Positions 8,950 through 20,003 of a stretch of 64,000 nucleotides of DNA are shown piece by piece; the first letter of the stretch is position 1, and each line of letters starts with the position of its first letter. The notes under the pieces were generated by a model. That model did not search any database, was not told the DNA's origin, and worked only from the letters and a program-made list of their open reading frames with translations. Made by a program: the position numbers and the translations under genes. Location of the stretch: NCBI RefSeq assembly GCF_017409525.1, contig NZ_JAFQSO010000004.1, positions 1-64,000 of the forward strand. The letters run 5' to 3'. Source of the stretch: Methanobrevibacter sp. Its GTDB lineage: Archaea; Methanobacteriota; Methanobacteria; Methanobacteriales; Methanobacteriaceae.

Positions 8950-9597
8950 ATGATTAAAATGACTGGAAAAATTTTTATTATTGGAATTGGCCCGGGCTCA
9001 AGCGAATATTTAACCAAAAAAGCCATCGATACTGTAAATGAAAGCGATTACACTGTCGGAAGCACAAGAGCAATTGAACTGTTTGGAGATGTTGAAGGAA
9101 AGATTGCATTCAATGTGAAAGACCTGTTGGACAAGCTCGAGGAGGGAGTTCAGCTGGCATGTGACGGCAACACCGTTTCAATATTGTCAACTGGAGATCC
9201 TGGTTTTTCAGGAGTCCTGAATACTGTCTTAAGACTTTCGGATGAAAATGGATTTGATAAGGACAAAATTGAAGTGATTCCGGGAATCAGTTCGCTCCAG
9301 CTTGCGGCAGCAAAATGCCACATCCAATGGGACAATGCCAACGTGATGACCTTCCATGGAAGGGAAAACATCGAAGACATCCTTCCAGTCATAAACAACG
9401 GAAAGACAACAATTGCGCTTCCTTCAAGAAAAGTGAAGGACATGGCCCAGTTCCTGCTTGACAACGGCGTTGAGCCGGCACGAAAAGTTGTTGTCTGTGA
9501 ACGTCTAAGCTACCCTGATGAGCAAATTGTCGAATCCACTTTAGAAGATATTGCCGAAAGCGAATTTACCTATATGTGCATTATGGTAATATATTAA
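8950..9597 (+). CDS. cbiE: Cobalt-precorrin-7 (C5)-methyltransferase CbiE
   Basis: CbiE methylates C5 of the corrin ring from SAM in anaerobic cobalamin synthesis, working with CbiT (C15 methylation and decarboxylation). The SAM-binding loop IIGIGPGSSEYLT and the STGDPGFSGV motif of tetrapyrrole methylases are present, and the 215-residue length fits a stand-alone CbiE without a fused CbiT. An alternative ATG at 8959 (MTGKIFII) is equally plausible. It lies just downstream of the phosphoesterase gene and no other cobalamin gene is adjacent. Methanogens need corrinoid for Mtr. Confidence 0.9.
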   Translation: MIKMTGKIFIIGIGPGSSEYLTKKAIDTVNESDYTVGSTRAIELFGDVEGKIAFNVKDLLDKLEEGVQLACDGNTVSILSTGDPGFSGVLNTVLRLSDENGFDKDKIEVIPGISSLQLAAAKCHIQWDNANVMTFHGRENIEDILPVINNGKTTIALPSRKVKDMAQFLLDNGVEPARKVVVCERLSYPDEQIVESTLEDIAESEFTYMCIMVIY

Positions 9598-9722
9598 GAC
9601 AATTTATTCCCAAAATTCATTTTAAAAGTTATTTATCATTTATTTTTAAAATTAAAGCTTAAATATTCTAGAAATCATACTTTGATTGTTGATTTTGAAA
9701 AATTAACGTCAAGGTAGATACT

Positions 9723-12581
9723 ATGAATATTAAAATAAACACCATATGTTTCATTTTCCTATTTGTTTTTTTAATATCGGCAGTTTCCGCTAGCGATTTT
9801 GAAAATGGAACATTGAAAGCTATCAAACAGTCTGATTCAAATCAGGAATTAAGTAAGGTAAACAATGTAAAAACGGACAGTTTGGGTGCCGAGCAGACCC
9901 CCGAAAAAGTCTACTTGACCGCACCCGACGTTAAAATGCATTACAAGGATGGAAGCATATTTAAGGTTACTCTTAAAGACAAAAGCAAAAAGGCAATAAG
10001 CAACGTTAAAGTTAAAATTGCAATAAACGGAGTGACCTACAGCAAGGTAACCGACAAAAAGGGAACAGCATCAATCAACTTGAATTTAAAAAGCGGAATC
10101 TACAATGTCTTAACGACATTTGAGGGAACAAGCAAATATTCAAAACAGAGCGCCAAAAGCACTGTAATAATCAAAAGCACAATAAAGTGCAGCGACTTCA
10201 CAAAATACTATAAAAACACAGCCTCCTATTTTGCCACATTCTATGACCAAAAGGGAAAGCTTTTAAAGAACACAGCAGCAAAAGTTAAATTAAACGGCAA
10301 GACATATTCCATAAAAACCAATGCAAAGGGCGTTGGAAAGCTAGCCATTGACCTAAAACCGGGACAATACAGCATTTCCGTGACAAACCCAAAAACCACT
10401 GAAACCATAACAAAAACCGTCAACATCAAATCATTGATTGAGACAAATGATCTGACAGTCAATGAAAGCCAAACCGCCAAATTCAATGTGAAAATTTTAA
10501 ATAGCTATGGAAAAGCATCGCCAAACAAGAAGGTAACGATAACTGTCAACGGCGAAACCTATACGAAAACCACCGATAAAAGTGGAATCGCAACATTGAA
10601 TCTGAATTTAGATGCCGGAAAATACACAATAACAACAGAATATTCAGGACTTAAATCAATTAACACGATAACAGTGAATAAACTTATAAAAACATCGAAA
10701 TTCATGCATACAATTCTGATTCCCGATTATGTCAATGTGACTGCCCCATATGTATTTAAAAACTCCCAATATTCTCTAAAAACCGGTTCGAATGGAATAA
10801 TAAAAATGCCGAAAAATGAGGTTTTCACTGTTGAAATCGGCAATGAAATCTATTTGTTTTCAACCTCCAAAATCGGAGGCATCGATTCCACGGTAATCGG
10901 ATACAACAATTATCTGATTCCTTTAGACGGAAGCGGAATTAAAAGCAATGTGAATAGAAACAATCTAAAAGACAATGGAATAGTGATTTCAAAAATAGAC
11001 GGATTTACACAAATAGACTATCAGTCAAACACCAGCGACAATGTGGAACTGTTCGGCATGTATGCAGACAAATACCTCACCAATAGCGAAACAATAACAT
11101 ACATGCAAAATGACCAAATCACAGCCAAAATTAATTTCCAAACATACAGCTTTGATGAAACCGGCCTGAAATACAGTCTGGCAAAATACTATCAAAAATC
11201 AATGAATGACTTCAACACAAAAAGCTATGATGAAATCACCAACCACAATGCCGCTTCAATCAGATTTGCAAACTCCAATATTCCTGTAGAATTCACGTAT
11301 TACGGCAAGAGTATTGCAGGCTATGTCTCCAAAGAGGATTTGATTACCCAATTTACAGTCAATGGAAAACAGGAACTTGAAAAAACGGAAACTATAAGCT
11401 ATGGGCTTGACATGAAATACCGCAGAAGCCTTGGCTTTGAATTCCTTCAAAGCTACAGCATTATTAACGAGAAGATTACTGCAGACACATTGCAAAATTG
11501 GGTTTCCATGAATTCAAAATACTTATCAAGATTTGGCGTGATGAATGTCTATGGAATGCATTTGGCCTCACTTCAAACAGCATGGATGGCAGACGAACTG
11601 GCCGATAGCTATTCCAAGGAATTTGAAGTGACCTGGAAGAGAGATAATGGGGTTACAATATTGGGCGGAATAAATCTTGAAAACACTTATCTAAACATTC
11701 TGGATGCAGACATGGGAATGAAAGTTAGTGGAAATGAGAAAAATGCCGTATTGTTTAGACTGATTAATTCCATGAACCTGCCGAACCTGGAAGATTATTC
11801 CCTATCACAGGTCGCCTGGAGATTTATGGACAACACTACAAATTCACAGGACAACATATTAAATGCAATATTGAAAAATAAGTTCAGCATGGCACAATTG
11901 GGAGAAATGATTTACATTTTCTCTGAAGACGGGACAAAATCTGCAATCATGCTCAACTCAACAAGCGGTGTTGCAAAGGTTATATTAAGTCAAAACAATA
12001 CTGTTTACAAAGGGTCATTGATAGCCACATCCGGAGATTGCTGCAGTGTCGGAATAGTTCCAAAGGACATTATTTCAGGAATCAGAAATCTTTTAAACTC
12101 GTTCAATGATGGAATTAACGGTTTGTCTGACATTTTGGATAACTTGCATCCCTTAAGCGTTCTAGCATATTATGGAATTAAGCTAGTATTGGAAAAAACC
12201 TTGCAGGGAGCTTCATCAGCATGCCTAGGCCTATTCTCCACAATGGCAGTAATACAAAATGCAGGAACCATATTCAGAGACAATGTAGTAAATCAAAACG
12301 ACTGGCATAAGCTTATGGATACTGTGGCATTTACAAGGCCAGGTTATCTGCAGGGAAAGAAGATATACAATATTCCAAACGATGAGGGAGGCTATGACTA
12401 CATTGAAGTGAAAATCAATGGCGATTTGAGTCTAGACAGGGACAATGCCGTATACATAAGCAATGGAAACGTGAGAAAACTAACTAGGCAAGAGACATAC
12501 GACTACTTTAGCGACGAATACTGGACCCCAATAAGCATGCCTACACAATATTGGGACGACAGCTGGAAGGAGATAATGTAA
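9723..12581 (+). CDS. Large secreted surface protein with Ig-like repeats and an unassigned C-terminal domain
   Basis: The 952-residue product has a clear signal peptide (MNIKINTICFIFLFVFLIS, cut near AVSA at residue 23). About residues 60-320 hold three Ig-like repeats of the adhesin type, each with INGxTYxxxTDxxG or KLNGKTYSIKTNAKG. The C-terminal two thirds (about 325-952) are unlike the repeats: a Tyr/Asn-rich region, a Cys pair in SGDCCSVG, a hydrophobic stretch at about 808-845 (HPLSVLAYYGIKLVL onward) and an aromatic end YWTPISMPTQYWDDSW. I do not recognise this domain. SD AAGGTAGAT precedes the ATG. The stop overlaps the start of a 60-residue membrane protein, which implies a joint function at the cell surface. 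Confidence 0.75.
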   Translation: MNIKINTICFIFLFVFLISAVSASDFENGTLKAIKQSDSNQELSKVNNVKTDSLGAEQTPEKVYLTAPDVKMHYKDGSIFKVTLKDKSKKAISNVKVKIAINGVTYSKVTDKKGTASINLNLKSGIYNVLTTFEGTSKYSKQSAKSTVIIKSTIKCSDFTKYYKNTASYFATFYDQKGKLLKNTAAKVKLNGKTYSIKTNAKGVGKLAIDLKPGQYSISVTNPKTTETITKTVNIKSLIETNDLTVNESQTAKFNVKILNSYGKASPNKKVTITVNGETYTKTTDKSGIATLNLNLDAGKYTITTEYSGLKSINTITVNKLIKTSKFMHTILIPDYVNVTAPYVFKNSQYSLKTGSNGIIKMPKNEVFTVEIGNEIYLFSTSKIGGIDSTVIGYNNYLIPLDGSGIKSNVNRNNLKDNGIVISKIDGFTQIDYQSNTSDNVELFGMYADKYLTNSETITYMQNDQITAKINFQTYSFDETGLKYSLAKYYQKSMNDFNTKSYDEITNHNAASIRFANSNIPVEFTYYGKSIAGYVSKEDLITQFTVNGKQELEKTETISYGLDMKYRRSLGFEFLQSYSIINEKITADTLQNWVSMNSKYLSRFGVMNVYGMHLASLQTAWMADELADSYSKEFEVTWKRDNGVTILGGINLENTYLNILDADMGMKVSGNEKNAVLFRLINSMNLPNLEDYSLSQVAWRFMDNTTNSQDNILNAILKNKFSMAQLGEMIYIFSEDGTKSAIMLNSTSGVAKVILSQNNTVYKGSLIATSGDCCSVGIVPKDIISGIRNLLNSFNDGINGLSDILDNLHPLSVLAYYGIKLVLEKTLQGASSACLGLFSTMAVIQNAGTIFRDNVVNQNDWHKLMDTVAFTRPGYLQGKKIYNIPNDEGGYDYIEVKINGDLSLDRDNAVYISNGNVRKLTRQETYDYFSDEYWTPISMPTQYWDDSWKEIM

Positions 12582-12763
12582 TGGAAATAATTGAATACTA
12601 TAAAAAACAGCCCAGAATAATTCAGATTTTAGATATCGCATTCATAATCTGCTTTGCATATGAAATCATCCTAATTGCGCAAACCAACTCCATGAACTAT
12701 GCAATCGGATTCATAATGCTAGTAATCTTATTCATAAATAGTGTTGTAAGACTTAAAAATTAG
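12581..12763 (+). CDS. Small two-helix membrane protein coupled to the surface protein
   Basis: Start and stop overlap by one base (TAATG) with the 952-residue gene, and GGAGAT lies 6-10 nt upstream, a strong sign of translational coupling. The 60-residue product begins MEIIEYYKKQPRIIQ and then has two hydrophobic helices (ILDIAFIICFAYEIILIA and YAIGFIMLVILFINSVV) joined by a short polar loop, ending in KN. This fits a membrane anchor, chaperone or immunity-like partner of the preceding protein. No family is recognised. A longer in-frame start would lie inside the preceding gene and is not needed. Confidence 0.65.
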   Translation: MEIIEYYKKQPRIIQILDIAFIICFAYEIILIAQTNSMNYAIGFIMLVILFINSVVRLKN

Positions 12764-12769
12764 TTAAAA

Positions 12770-12805
12770 GTTAAAATAATTTAATATTTTAACTTATTTA
12801 TTTTT

Positions 12806-12806
<1 letters not shown>
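12770..12806. terminator. Terminator between converging genes
   Basis: GTTAAAATA (12770-12778) and TATTTTAAC (12785-12793) form a perfect 9-bp stem with a 6-nt loop, followed by a T-rich run to 12806. An A-run on the left side gives a T-run for the opposite strand, so it could stop both the surface-protein operon and the ArsA-type gene. Confidence 0.55.
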
Positions 12807-13891
<1,085 letters not shown>

Positions 13892-14045
13892 TTATTACAA
13901 CATTACATTAATGAAGACCTACAATAATTAATAAACATCAATTGGATTCCACACACTTTACAACCAAAACCAAACAAAATATTGAATTGTTAAATGATTT
14001 TAACGAATTTTTTTCATTGGCATACTATATAAAAAAATTTATTAA

Positions 14046-14090
14046 TTATATTATATAAAAAGTCAATTGTCAAAAAATATAAGGTGAAAC
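14046..14090 (+). promoter_or_regulatory. Promoter and SD of the coiled-coil gene at 14092
   Basis: TTATATAAA at 14051-14059 is a near-consensus TATA box, with a second TATATAAA at 14026-14033. AAGGTGAAA at 14080-14088 is the SD directly before ATG 14092, leaving only a short leader. Confidence 0.5.
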
Positions 14091-14091
14091 C

Positions 14092-14604
14092 ATGAGTTTA
14101 GAAGAAACTAAAGAAAAACTTGCTGTAAAACATGATGAAAGGAAAGTAAAACTTGAAGAAAAAAGAGCACAAGCCAAAATCAATCGTGAAGAAAGAAAAT
14201 TAAGTTTAAAAGAAGCTCACACCGACAAAAAAATAGCTTCCCATATCGAAAAAGCGATTAAGAAAATTTATAAAGCTGAAGATGATGCAGATAAGGATAT
14301 CATTAAATTATTAGATGCTGTTGATAAAGAAATTGAAGAAGATGAAGAAAAACCTATTGAATTCATCATATTCAAAGCTGAAAATAAATTAGAAGAAATC
14401 TTATTAAATACTCAATTAAAAATGCTAAAGGCTAAAAATGAGTTAATCAAAAATCTTGAAAAAGATATGGAAAAAGTGGCTGAATTGGTATCCCTCGAAG
14501 AAGACCTTGCAGTTGTCAAAGATGAAATGGATGAATTCACAACTCTTTTAGATGAAAGAATTGACATTGAAAAAGAAACTTTAGACATAAAAGCTAAAGA
14601 ATAA
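14092..14604 (+). CDS. Highly charged coiled-coil protein of unknown function
   Basis: A 170-residue protein composed almost wholly of Lys, Glu, Asp, Ala, Leu and Ile, with no Cys, no Trp and no membrane segment. The first 50 residues are basic (repeated EERK, KLEEKRAQ patterns) and the rest is acidic with heptad spacing, so one or more long coiled coils are expected. It has its own strong promoter and terminator and an AT-rich coding sequence. No domain is recognised; a DNA- or RNA-associated or cytoskeletal role is possible but only speculation. It is divergent from the ArsA/Get3 gene. Confidence 0.65.
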   Translation: MSLEETKEKLAVKHDERKVKLEEKRAQAKINREERKLSLKEAHTDKKIASHIEKAIKKIYKAEDDADKDIIKLLDAVDKEIEEDEEKPIEFIIFKAENKLEEILLNTQLKMLKAKNELIKNLEKDMEKVAELVSLEEDLAVVKDEMDEFTTLLDERIDIEKETLDIKAKE

Positions 14605-14622
14605 TTAATTTTCAAAGAAAAT

Positions 14623-14660
14623 ATCATTGAAATTTTATTTCAATGATTTTTCGTTTCTTA
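14623..14660 (+). terminator. Hairpin terminator after the coiled-coil gene
   Basis: ATCATTGAA (14623-14631) and TTCAATGAT (14639-14647) form a 9-bp stem with a 7-nt loop, followed by TTTTCGTTTCTTATTTT. It lies just beyond the converging deaminase gene's 3' end. Confidence 0.6.
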
Positions 14661-14676
14661 TTTTGAATAAATTTGT

Positions 14677-15141
14677 TCAAACTGTATCACGCAGTTTTGA
14701 AATCCCTTTCTTACTAACTACTTTATCAATTCCTGAGTTCTTTATCATTCTAAAGCATATCGGGCAAGGTTCTGCATCTTCTATTTCCACCCAAGATTCA
14801 TCCTCATACTTTTCTCCGGCTAGAAAAATGGTTGATCCAAGCATTTCATTTCTGCTTGCGCTAATCATTGCATTCTGTTCGGCGTGGACTGAAAAACAAT
14901 CATTATAGTTGCCTGAATTGGATGGAAGGTTCATTCTTTGACAGTCCCCCCTATCACAGCAGTTCTCCTCACCTCTTGGATTTCCATTATAACCTGTGCT
15001 TATTATTTCATCATTATTTACTATTACCGCCCCATAACGTCTTTTTAAACAAGTGCTTCTTTTTGATACCGCAAGAGCAATTGCAAGATAATACTCATTT
15101 TTGCTCATACGACTTTCATTTATTGATTTTTCATCTGCCAT
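14677..15141 (-). CDS. Deoxycytidylate (dCMP) deaminase family protein
   Basis: A 154-residue zinc deaminase. The catalytic motif is VHAEQNAM (zinc His and proton-shuttle Glu) with PCPIC supplying two zinc Cys. The insert GNPRGEENCCDRGDCQRM is typical of dCMP deaminases, which make dUMP for thymidylate synthesis and often have an extra structural zinc. The sequence GYNGNPRG also matches. The enzyme would be cytoplasmic. A ComEB-like deaminase of the same family is the alternative name. It ends head-on with the coiled-coil gene's terminator region. Confidence 0.82.
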   Translation of the reverse strand: MADEKSINESRMSKNEYYLAIALAVSKRSTCLKRRYGAVIVNNDEIISTGYNGNPRGEENCCDRGDCQRMNLPSNSGNYNDCFSVHAEQNAMISASRNEMLGSTIFLAGEKYEDESWVEIEDAEPCPICFRMIKNSGIDKVVSKKGISKLRDTV

Positions 15142-15201
15142 ATCTTTATCTCCTTTCCTTAATTGTATTATTATTTCAAACCTTTATAAATCATAGCTGA
15201 A

Positions 15202-15978
15202 TTAATGAACCATAAAATAAACTGCCGCTATGCTTGGCAGTATAATAATGATTGTATTACGAATCATCCTAAAGCGATGTATTTTCCACTCTTTCGGCGT
15301 CAATTCCCGAGTTTTTGGAGTTTTCAAAACACTCATAATAATTGTGGCTGACAGGAAAATGAAATATGCATTGATTAGAAACAGATATCCCGCACCAAGG
15401 AGCATGTCCCATCTGCCGTTTGCAATCGAATATCCGCAGGTGCATAGTGGCGGCATAAGTGCGGTTGCAATTGCAACACCAGGAATAACAGTGCTAACCT
15501 TGTCCTCTCTGGTTTGTCCGATGATTCCTGCAATCCCCCCGAAAAAGGCAATCAGCACATCAAAGAAAGTCGGTGAAGTTCTTGCCAGCAATTCTGCAGT
15601 CGGTGCTTTAACCGGAGAGAGAAGAAAATAAATCATGGCGGCACCGACACTGATTGCAATCTGCAATCCGAAACCGACCATATGATTGCGAAGCAGCGGA
15701 TAATCGTTGGATACGCTTGCATATGCAGAAGCAAGAATGCTTCCCATTAAAGGTGAAATCAGCATTGCCCCAATAATTACCGCTGTTGAACTCATGTTGA
15801 GGCCGACAGATGCAATTACCATTGCACAGACCAATACGCACATATTCGTTCCGGTGACTCGACCCCCATCCAGAAGACGTGTACGTATCTCCTCATTTGA
15901 TGCCTTATCCTCTGATAATGAGAATGCCTTTTTGATTTTTTCCTTTATTGTTTCATTTCTATATTTATCCATATTCAT
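15202..15978 (-). CDS. DUF389 membrane protein
   Basis: A 258-residue membrane protein. After about 40 cytoplasmic residues comes TNMCVLVCAMVIASVGLN and then STAVIIGAMLISPLMG, the hallmark of the DUF389 (TIGR00341-like) domain, with about six helices ending in a basic tail. The function of DUF389 proteins is not established. It lacks the longer N-terminal domain that some homologs have. ATG 15978 is followed by a second ATG two codons on (15972); AAGGAAATGGAAAT provides a purine-rich SD. It stands alone upstream of the dCMP deaminase gene, 60 nt apart and same strand. Confidence 0.8.
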   Translation of the reverse strand: MNMDKYRNETIKEKIKKAFSLSEDKASNEEIRTRLLDGGRVTGTNMCVLVCAMVIASVGLNMSSTAVIIGAMLISPLMGSILASAYASVSNDYPLLRNHMVGFGLQIAISVGAAMIYFLLSPVKAPTAELLARTSPTFFDVLIAFFGGIAGIIGQTREDKVSTVIPGVAIATALMPPLCTCGYSIANGRWDMLLGAGYLFLINAYFIFLSATIIMSVLKTPKTRELTPKEWKIHRFRMIRNTIIIILPSIAAVYFMVH

Positions 15979-16284
15979 ATTTCCATTTCCTTACCTCTAA
16001 TGACACATTACACTTAAGAATACTGCCCATCCGAACATCATCTGATGTGTAAATCCCTTGAAAACATTCAGTTCAATAATTTCAATATTATTATCCCTAT
16101 TAAATAATTAGATGTTAATAATTAATTAAATTAATTGCAACATTTTCACAGGACAAATTTGTGAATATCCAAGTGGGATTTCATGCTAACAATCACCACT
16201 ATTGAACATGAATTACCTGATGTAGACAAACCGGTTCTACATATTAATATATTAATCAATAATGACATATTATTTAATGTATGA
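15979..16284. promoter_or_regulatory. Divergent intergenic region with two palindromes and the nadE promoter
   Basis: This 306-nt gap separates the DUF389 gene and nadE. It has the inverted repeat ACATCA-TC-TGATGT (16035-16048) on the DUF389 side. On the nadE side, TGTAGA (16221-16226) and TCTACA (16236-16241) form an interrupted palindrome that abuts an AT-rich TATA-like segment ATATTAATATATTAATC (16241-16257). The TATA is about 28-40 nt before the nadE ATG and no SD is seen, so nadE may be leaderless. The palindrome is well placed as an operator. No convincing ORF was found here. Confidence 0.45.
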
Positions 16285-17094
16285 ATGATGAAGGCTGGTG
16301 AAAATATTAGTGAAATTCCAGATATAAACTTAGAAAAAACTAAAACAGACATTGTTGAATTCATTAAATCCAAAGTTGATGAATCCAAAACTGACGGAAT
16401 TGTTATTGGTTTAAGCGGAGGAATCGATTCGACCCTTACAGCTTACCTGGCATGCAAAGCCGTTGGAAAAGACAATGTATTTGGAATTATCATGCCATCC
16501 ACAACTACACCAACAGAAGACAAACTTCACGGAGTCGAAATTGCACAAATTCTGGAAATAGACTATAAGGAAATAGCTATCGACAGTATTTTAAATGAAT
16601 TCCTGCAAATGACACAACTTGAAGAGAATGATTTGGCTATAGGAAACCTAAAAGCTAGAATCAGAATGTCAATCATTTACTATTTCGCAAATCAGAAAAA
16701 CTACCTAGTTAGCGGAACAGGCAACAAAAGTGAAATTCTCATCGGTTACTTTACCAAGCACGGGGACGGCGCATGCGATATGGAACCGATTGGAGATTTA
16801 TACAAAAGTGAAGTTTTCAAATTAAGTGAATATTTAGATGTTCCAGAAGAAATTGTCAAAAAGCCTCCACGTGCAGGTTTATGGGAAAACCAAACCGATG
16901 AGGAGGAAATTGGAATGAGCTATGATTTACTTGATCAAGTCCTTTATCTCTACACAGAAAAAGATATGAAAAATACTGAAATAGCTGAAAAATTAAGTAT
17001 TTCAGTAGATGACGTTGATATGATTATTACAAAAATTATTAGGAGCAAACACAAAAGTAAAGTTCCTGAAATTCCTTTAAAAACAATAGCATAA
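16285..17094 (+). CDS. nadE: NH3-dependent NAD+ synthetase NadE
   Basis: NadE converts deamido-NAD+, ATP and ammonia to NAD+. The 269-residue protein carries the PP-loop GLSGGIDST, the substrate segment [20 protein letters not shown] and [12 protein letters not shown], all conserved in the ammonia-dependent type; no nitrilase-like glutaminase domain is fused. The C-terminus ends in a basic helix [13 protein letters not shown]. The start is one of two consecutive ATGs (16285, 16288), with another ATG out of frame at 16281. leuS follows 10 nt downstream, so the two form an operon. Confidence 0.93.
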   Translation: MMKAGENISEIPDINLEKTKTDIVEFIKSKVDESKTDGIVIGLSGGIDSTLTAYLACKAVGKDNVFGIIMPSTTTPTEDKLHGVEIAQILEIDYKEIAIDSILNEFLQMTQLEENDLAIGNLKARIRMSIIYYFANQKNYLVSGTGNKSEILIGYFTKHGDGACDMEPIGDLYKSEVFKLSEYLDVPEEIVKKPPRAGLWENQTDEEEIGMSYDLLDQVLYLYTEKDMKNTEIAEKLSISVDDVDMIITKIIRSKHKSKVPEIPLKTIA

Positions 17095-17104
17095 TGGTGA
17101 TTTA

Positions 17105-19960
17105 GTGAGCGAAAATATAGAAAAAAAATGGCAAAAAAAGTGGGCTGATGCAAAAATATTTGAATCAAACCCAGATGAAAGGGAAAAACTGTTCCTTACA
17201 GTAGCTTTCCCATACCCTAGCGGAGCTATGCATATCGGTCATGGACGTACATATACTGTTCCCGACGTTTATGCAAGATTTAAAAGAATGGAAGGCTATA
17301 ACGTGCTATTCCCTATGGCTTGGCACGTGACCGGCGCTCCGGTTATCGGTATAGCTGACAGAATTAAAAGAAAAGACCCTTGGACATTGGATTTGTATGA
17401 AAGAGTTCATGGAGTTCCAAAAGAAACCTTGCCAAAATTAGAAGAACCAGAATTTATTGTAAAATACTTCTCAACCGAATATCACGAAGTAATGGAAGAA
17501 ATGGGTTATTCTATTGATTGGAGACGTGAATTCAGAACAATTGACCCAACCTACAAGAAGTTCATCGAATGGCAAATTACCACATTACACGATAAGGGTT
17601 TAGTTGCAAAAGGAGAACACCCCGTAAAATACTGTCCAAACTGTGACAATCCAGTTGGAGACCACGATTTGCTTGAAGGCGAAGGAGTGGGTGTCAATGA
17701 ATTAACCCTTTTAAAATTCCCAATTGAAGATAAAATCCTTGTAACCGCAACATTAAGACCGGAAACCATCGTTGGAGCAACCAACATCTGGTTGAATCCT
17801 GATGTTGAATATGTGCTTGTCAATGCAGAAGGAGAAAATTGGGTCATTACAAAAGAAGCTCACTACAATTTACAGCACCAAATTAAAGATTTAGAAATTA
17901 TCTGCGAAATCAATCCTAACGATTTAATTGGAAAAATGGCTAAAAACCCATTCACTGGCGATGACTTGCCAATCTTCCCGGCCAGTTTTGTAAGCGCATC
18001 CTACGGTAGCGGAGTTGTATTCTCAGAACCTGCCGATGCACCGGCAGACTACATTGCACTCCAGGATTTAAAAAATAATGAAGAGCTAATAGCTAAATAC
18101 AACTTGGAAGGCATTGTTGAAGACGTTCATCCAATCCCAGTATGTACCCTTAAGGGATACGGTGAAATTCCAGCAGCAGACATAATTGAAAGGCTTGGAA
18201 TCACTGACCAAAACGATGAAAAATTACATGAAGCTACAAATGAATTATACAAGCAGCAACACAGCAAAGGAACAATCATTGAATCAATACCTGAATTTGG
18301 AGGCATGAAAGTTCGTTTTGCTCGTGAAGAGTTAAAAGACAAACTAATAGCAGACAATATGGCCACAATAATGTATGACTTCGCTGAAAGGCCAGTCGTA
18401 TGCAGATGCGGAAACAATTGTGTCGTTAAGATTATGGATAATCAATGGTTCATGAAATACGGAAACGAGGAATGGACCGAAAAAACTTTAAAAGTCCTTG
18501 AAGGCGAAACAATCATTCCAAAAGAGCTTAAAAGCAACTTTGAATATTACATTAATTGGTTGGATGATTGGGCATGTTCCAGAAAAGTGGGACTTGGAAC
18601 AAGACTTCCTTGGGATACCCAATGGCTAATCGAACCATTAACTGACTCTACAATTTACATGTCCTACTATACAATCGCCAAATACCTTAAAGACATGGAC
18701 CCTGATGAATTAACACCGGCATTCTTCGATAAAGTCTTGCTTGACAAAGAATCCGGAGACATCAGCGTTCCTGCAGATAAAGTAGCTGAAATCCAAAATG
18801 AATTTAACTACTGGTATCCGCTTGACTGGAGATTGTCTGCAAAGGACCTGGTAGGTAACCACCTAAGCTTTTTAATGTTTACCCATAGCGCAATCTATCC
18901 TGAAGACAAATGGCCAAAAGGAACCGTAGTGTTTGGAATGGGCCTATTGGAAGGAAATAAGATGTCATCTTCAAAAGGCAATGTCATTCTTTTAAAAGAT
19001 GCAATAAGAGATTACACCGCCGATGTGGTAAGACTTTTCCTGATGGCATCCGCCGAACCATGGCAAGACTTTGACTGGAGGGAAAAAGAAGTACTTGGAA
19101 CCAAAAGAAGACTTGAATGGTTTAGGGAATTTGCGGCTAAAATTGAAGAAATGAAAGGCTCCGATCTGGATTTAAGCAATATTGAAAAAGTTGAATTAAC
19201 CCGTACCATAGATTTATGGATGATAAGCCAGCTTAACCAGCATATCAAAAAATCAACCGAAGCACTGGAAGTGTTCCAAACAAGGCAAGCACTTCAGGAA
19301 TCATTATTCTTGCTTAAAAAGGATGTTGACCACTACCTTTACAGGGTAAAACATTTGATTGATTCACAGGACCCTGCAATCATTTATGTACTATCAACAG
19401 TCCTTGAAGCTTGGATTAGGCTTCTTGCACCATTCACACCACACACCTCAGAAGAGTTATGGGCAAAATATGGTGGAAAGGGCTTTGTCAGCGAAGCCTC
19501 ATGGCCTGTCTATGACGAGTCATCAGTGAGTGTGGAAATCGAAAAATCAGAGGAATTCGTGCAGAATGTCATAAAAGACATTACCCAAATCAAAAAAATG
19601 GTCAAAGAGGACATTTCCAAAGTGCACATTTATTTAGCTCCTGATTGGAAATGGGACTTATATAAAATAGCTGATGATGTTGGAAAACCAGATATCGGCC
19701 AAATTATGGGAAGGGCCATTGGCGCCAACATTTATGACGACAAAAAAGAGATAGCTGCAGTGGCCAAAAAGATTGGTCGTGAGATGACCAAAACCAAATA
19801 CATCGGCAAAATCGATGAAGAGGAAATTCTCAATGATGCCCTAGACTACATCTGCGAAGAGATTGGTGAAGAGGTCCTCATTCACACTGACGATTCATAC
19901 GACCCACAGAATAAGGCAAGAAACGCAATGCCTTATAAGCCTGCAATCTTTATGGAATAA
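17105..19960 (+). CDS. leuS: Leucyl-tRNA synthetase
   Basis: A 951-residue class I synthetase charging tRNA-Leu. The HIGH motif is [13 protein letters not shown] at about residue 38 and KMSKS appears as [11 protein letters not shown] at about residue 620. Between them lies the CP1 editing domain with the threonine-rich [15 protein letters not shown] zinc-binding module [13 protein letters not shown] and CRCGNNC sit in the insert, as in archaeal/eukaryal LeuRS. The start codon is GTG (17105) with GGTGA 8 nt upstream. It follows nadE in an operon. A WSHADW-like region [18 protein letters not shown] is the conserved archaeal motif. Confidence 0.96.
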   Translation: MSENIEKKWQKKWADAKIFESNPDEREKLFLTVAFPYPSGAMHIGHGRTYTVPDVYARFKRMEGYNVLFPMAWHVTGAPVIGIADRIKRKDPWTLDLYERVHGVPKETLPKLEEPEFIVKYFSTEYHEVMEEMGYSIDWRREFRTIDPTYKKFIEWQITTLHDKGLVAKGEHPVKYCPNCDNPVGDHDLLEGEGVGVNELTLLKFPIEDKILVTATLRPETIVGATNIWLNPDVEYVLVNAEGENWVITKEAHYNLQHQIKDLEIICEINPNDLIGKMAKNPFTGDDLPIFPASFVSASYGSGVVFSEPADAPADYIALQDLKNNEELIAKYNLEGIVEDVHPIPVCTLKGYGEIPAADIIERLGITDQNDEKLHEATNELYKQQHSKGTIIESIPEFGGMKVRFAREELKDKLIADNMATIMYDFAERPVVCRCGNNCVVKIMDNQWFMKYGNEEWTEKTLKVLEGETIIPKELKSNFEYYINWLDDWACSRKVGLGTRLPWDTQWLIEPLTDSTIYMSYYTIAKYLKDMDPDELTPAFFDKVLLDKESGDISVPADKVAEIQNEFNYWYPLDWRLSAKDLVGNHLSFLMFTHSAIYPEDKWPKGTVVFGMGLLEGNKMSSSKGNVILLKDAIRDYTADVVRLFLMASAEPWQDFDWREKEVLGTKRRLEWFREFAAKIEEMKGSDLDLSNIEKVELTRTIDLWMISQLNQHIKKSTEALEVFQTRQALQESLFLLKKDVDHYLYRVKHLIDSQDPAIIYVLSTVLEAWIRLLAPFTPHTSEELWAKYGGKGFVSEASWPVYDESSVSVEIEKSEEFVQNVIKDITQIKKMVKEDISKVHIYLAPDWKWDLYKIADDVGKPDIGQIMGRAIGANIYDDKKEIAAVAKKIGREMTKTKYIGKIDEEEILNDALDYICEEIGEEVLIHTDDSYDPQNKARNAMPYKPAIFME

Positions 19961-20003
19961 TTAATTTTATTCCTACTTAATTTTTTTAATAATATTAAAA
20001 TAG

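Noticed and set aside
9723-10690. Ig-like repeats read as a tandem DNA repeat or CRISPR-like array
   Set aside because: The repeats are at protein level only; the DNA is diverged, without constant repeat-spacer structure.
16146-16388. An 80-codon minus-strand ORF over the nadE start
   Set aside because: It covers the nadE promoter and N-terminus, with no SD and an unlikely amino acid composition.
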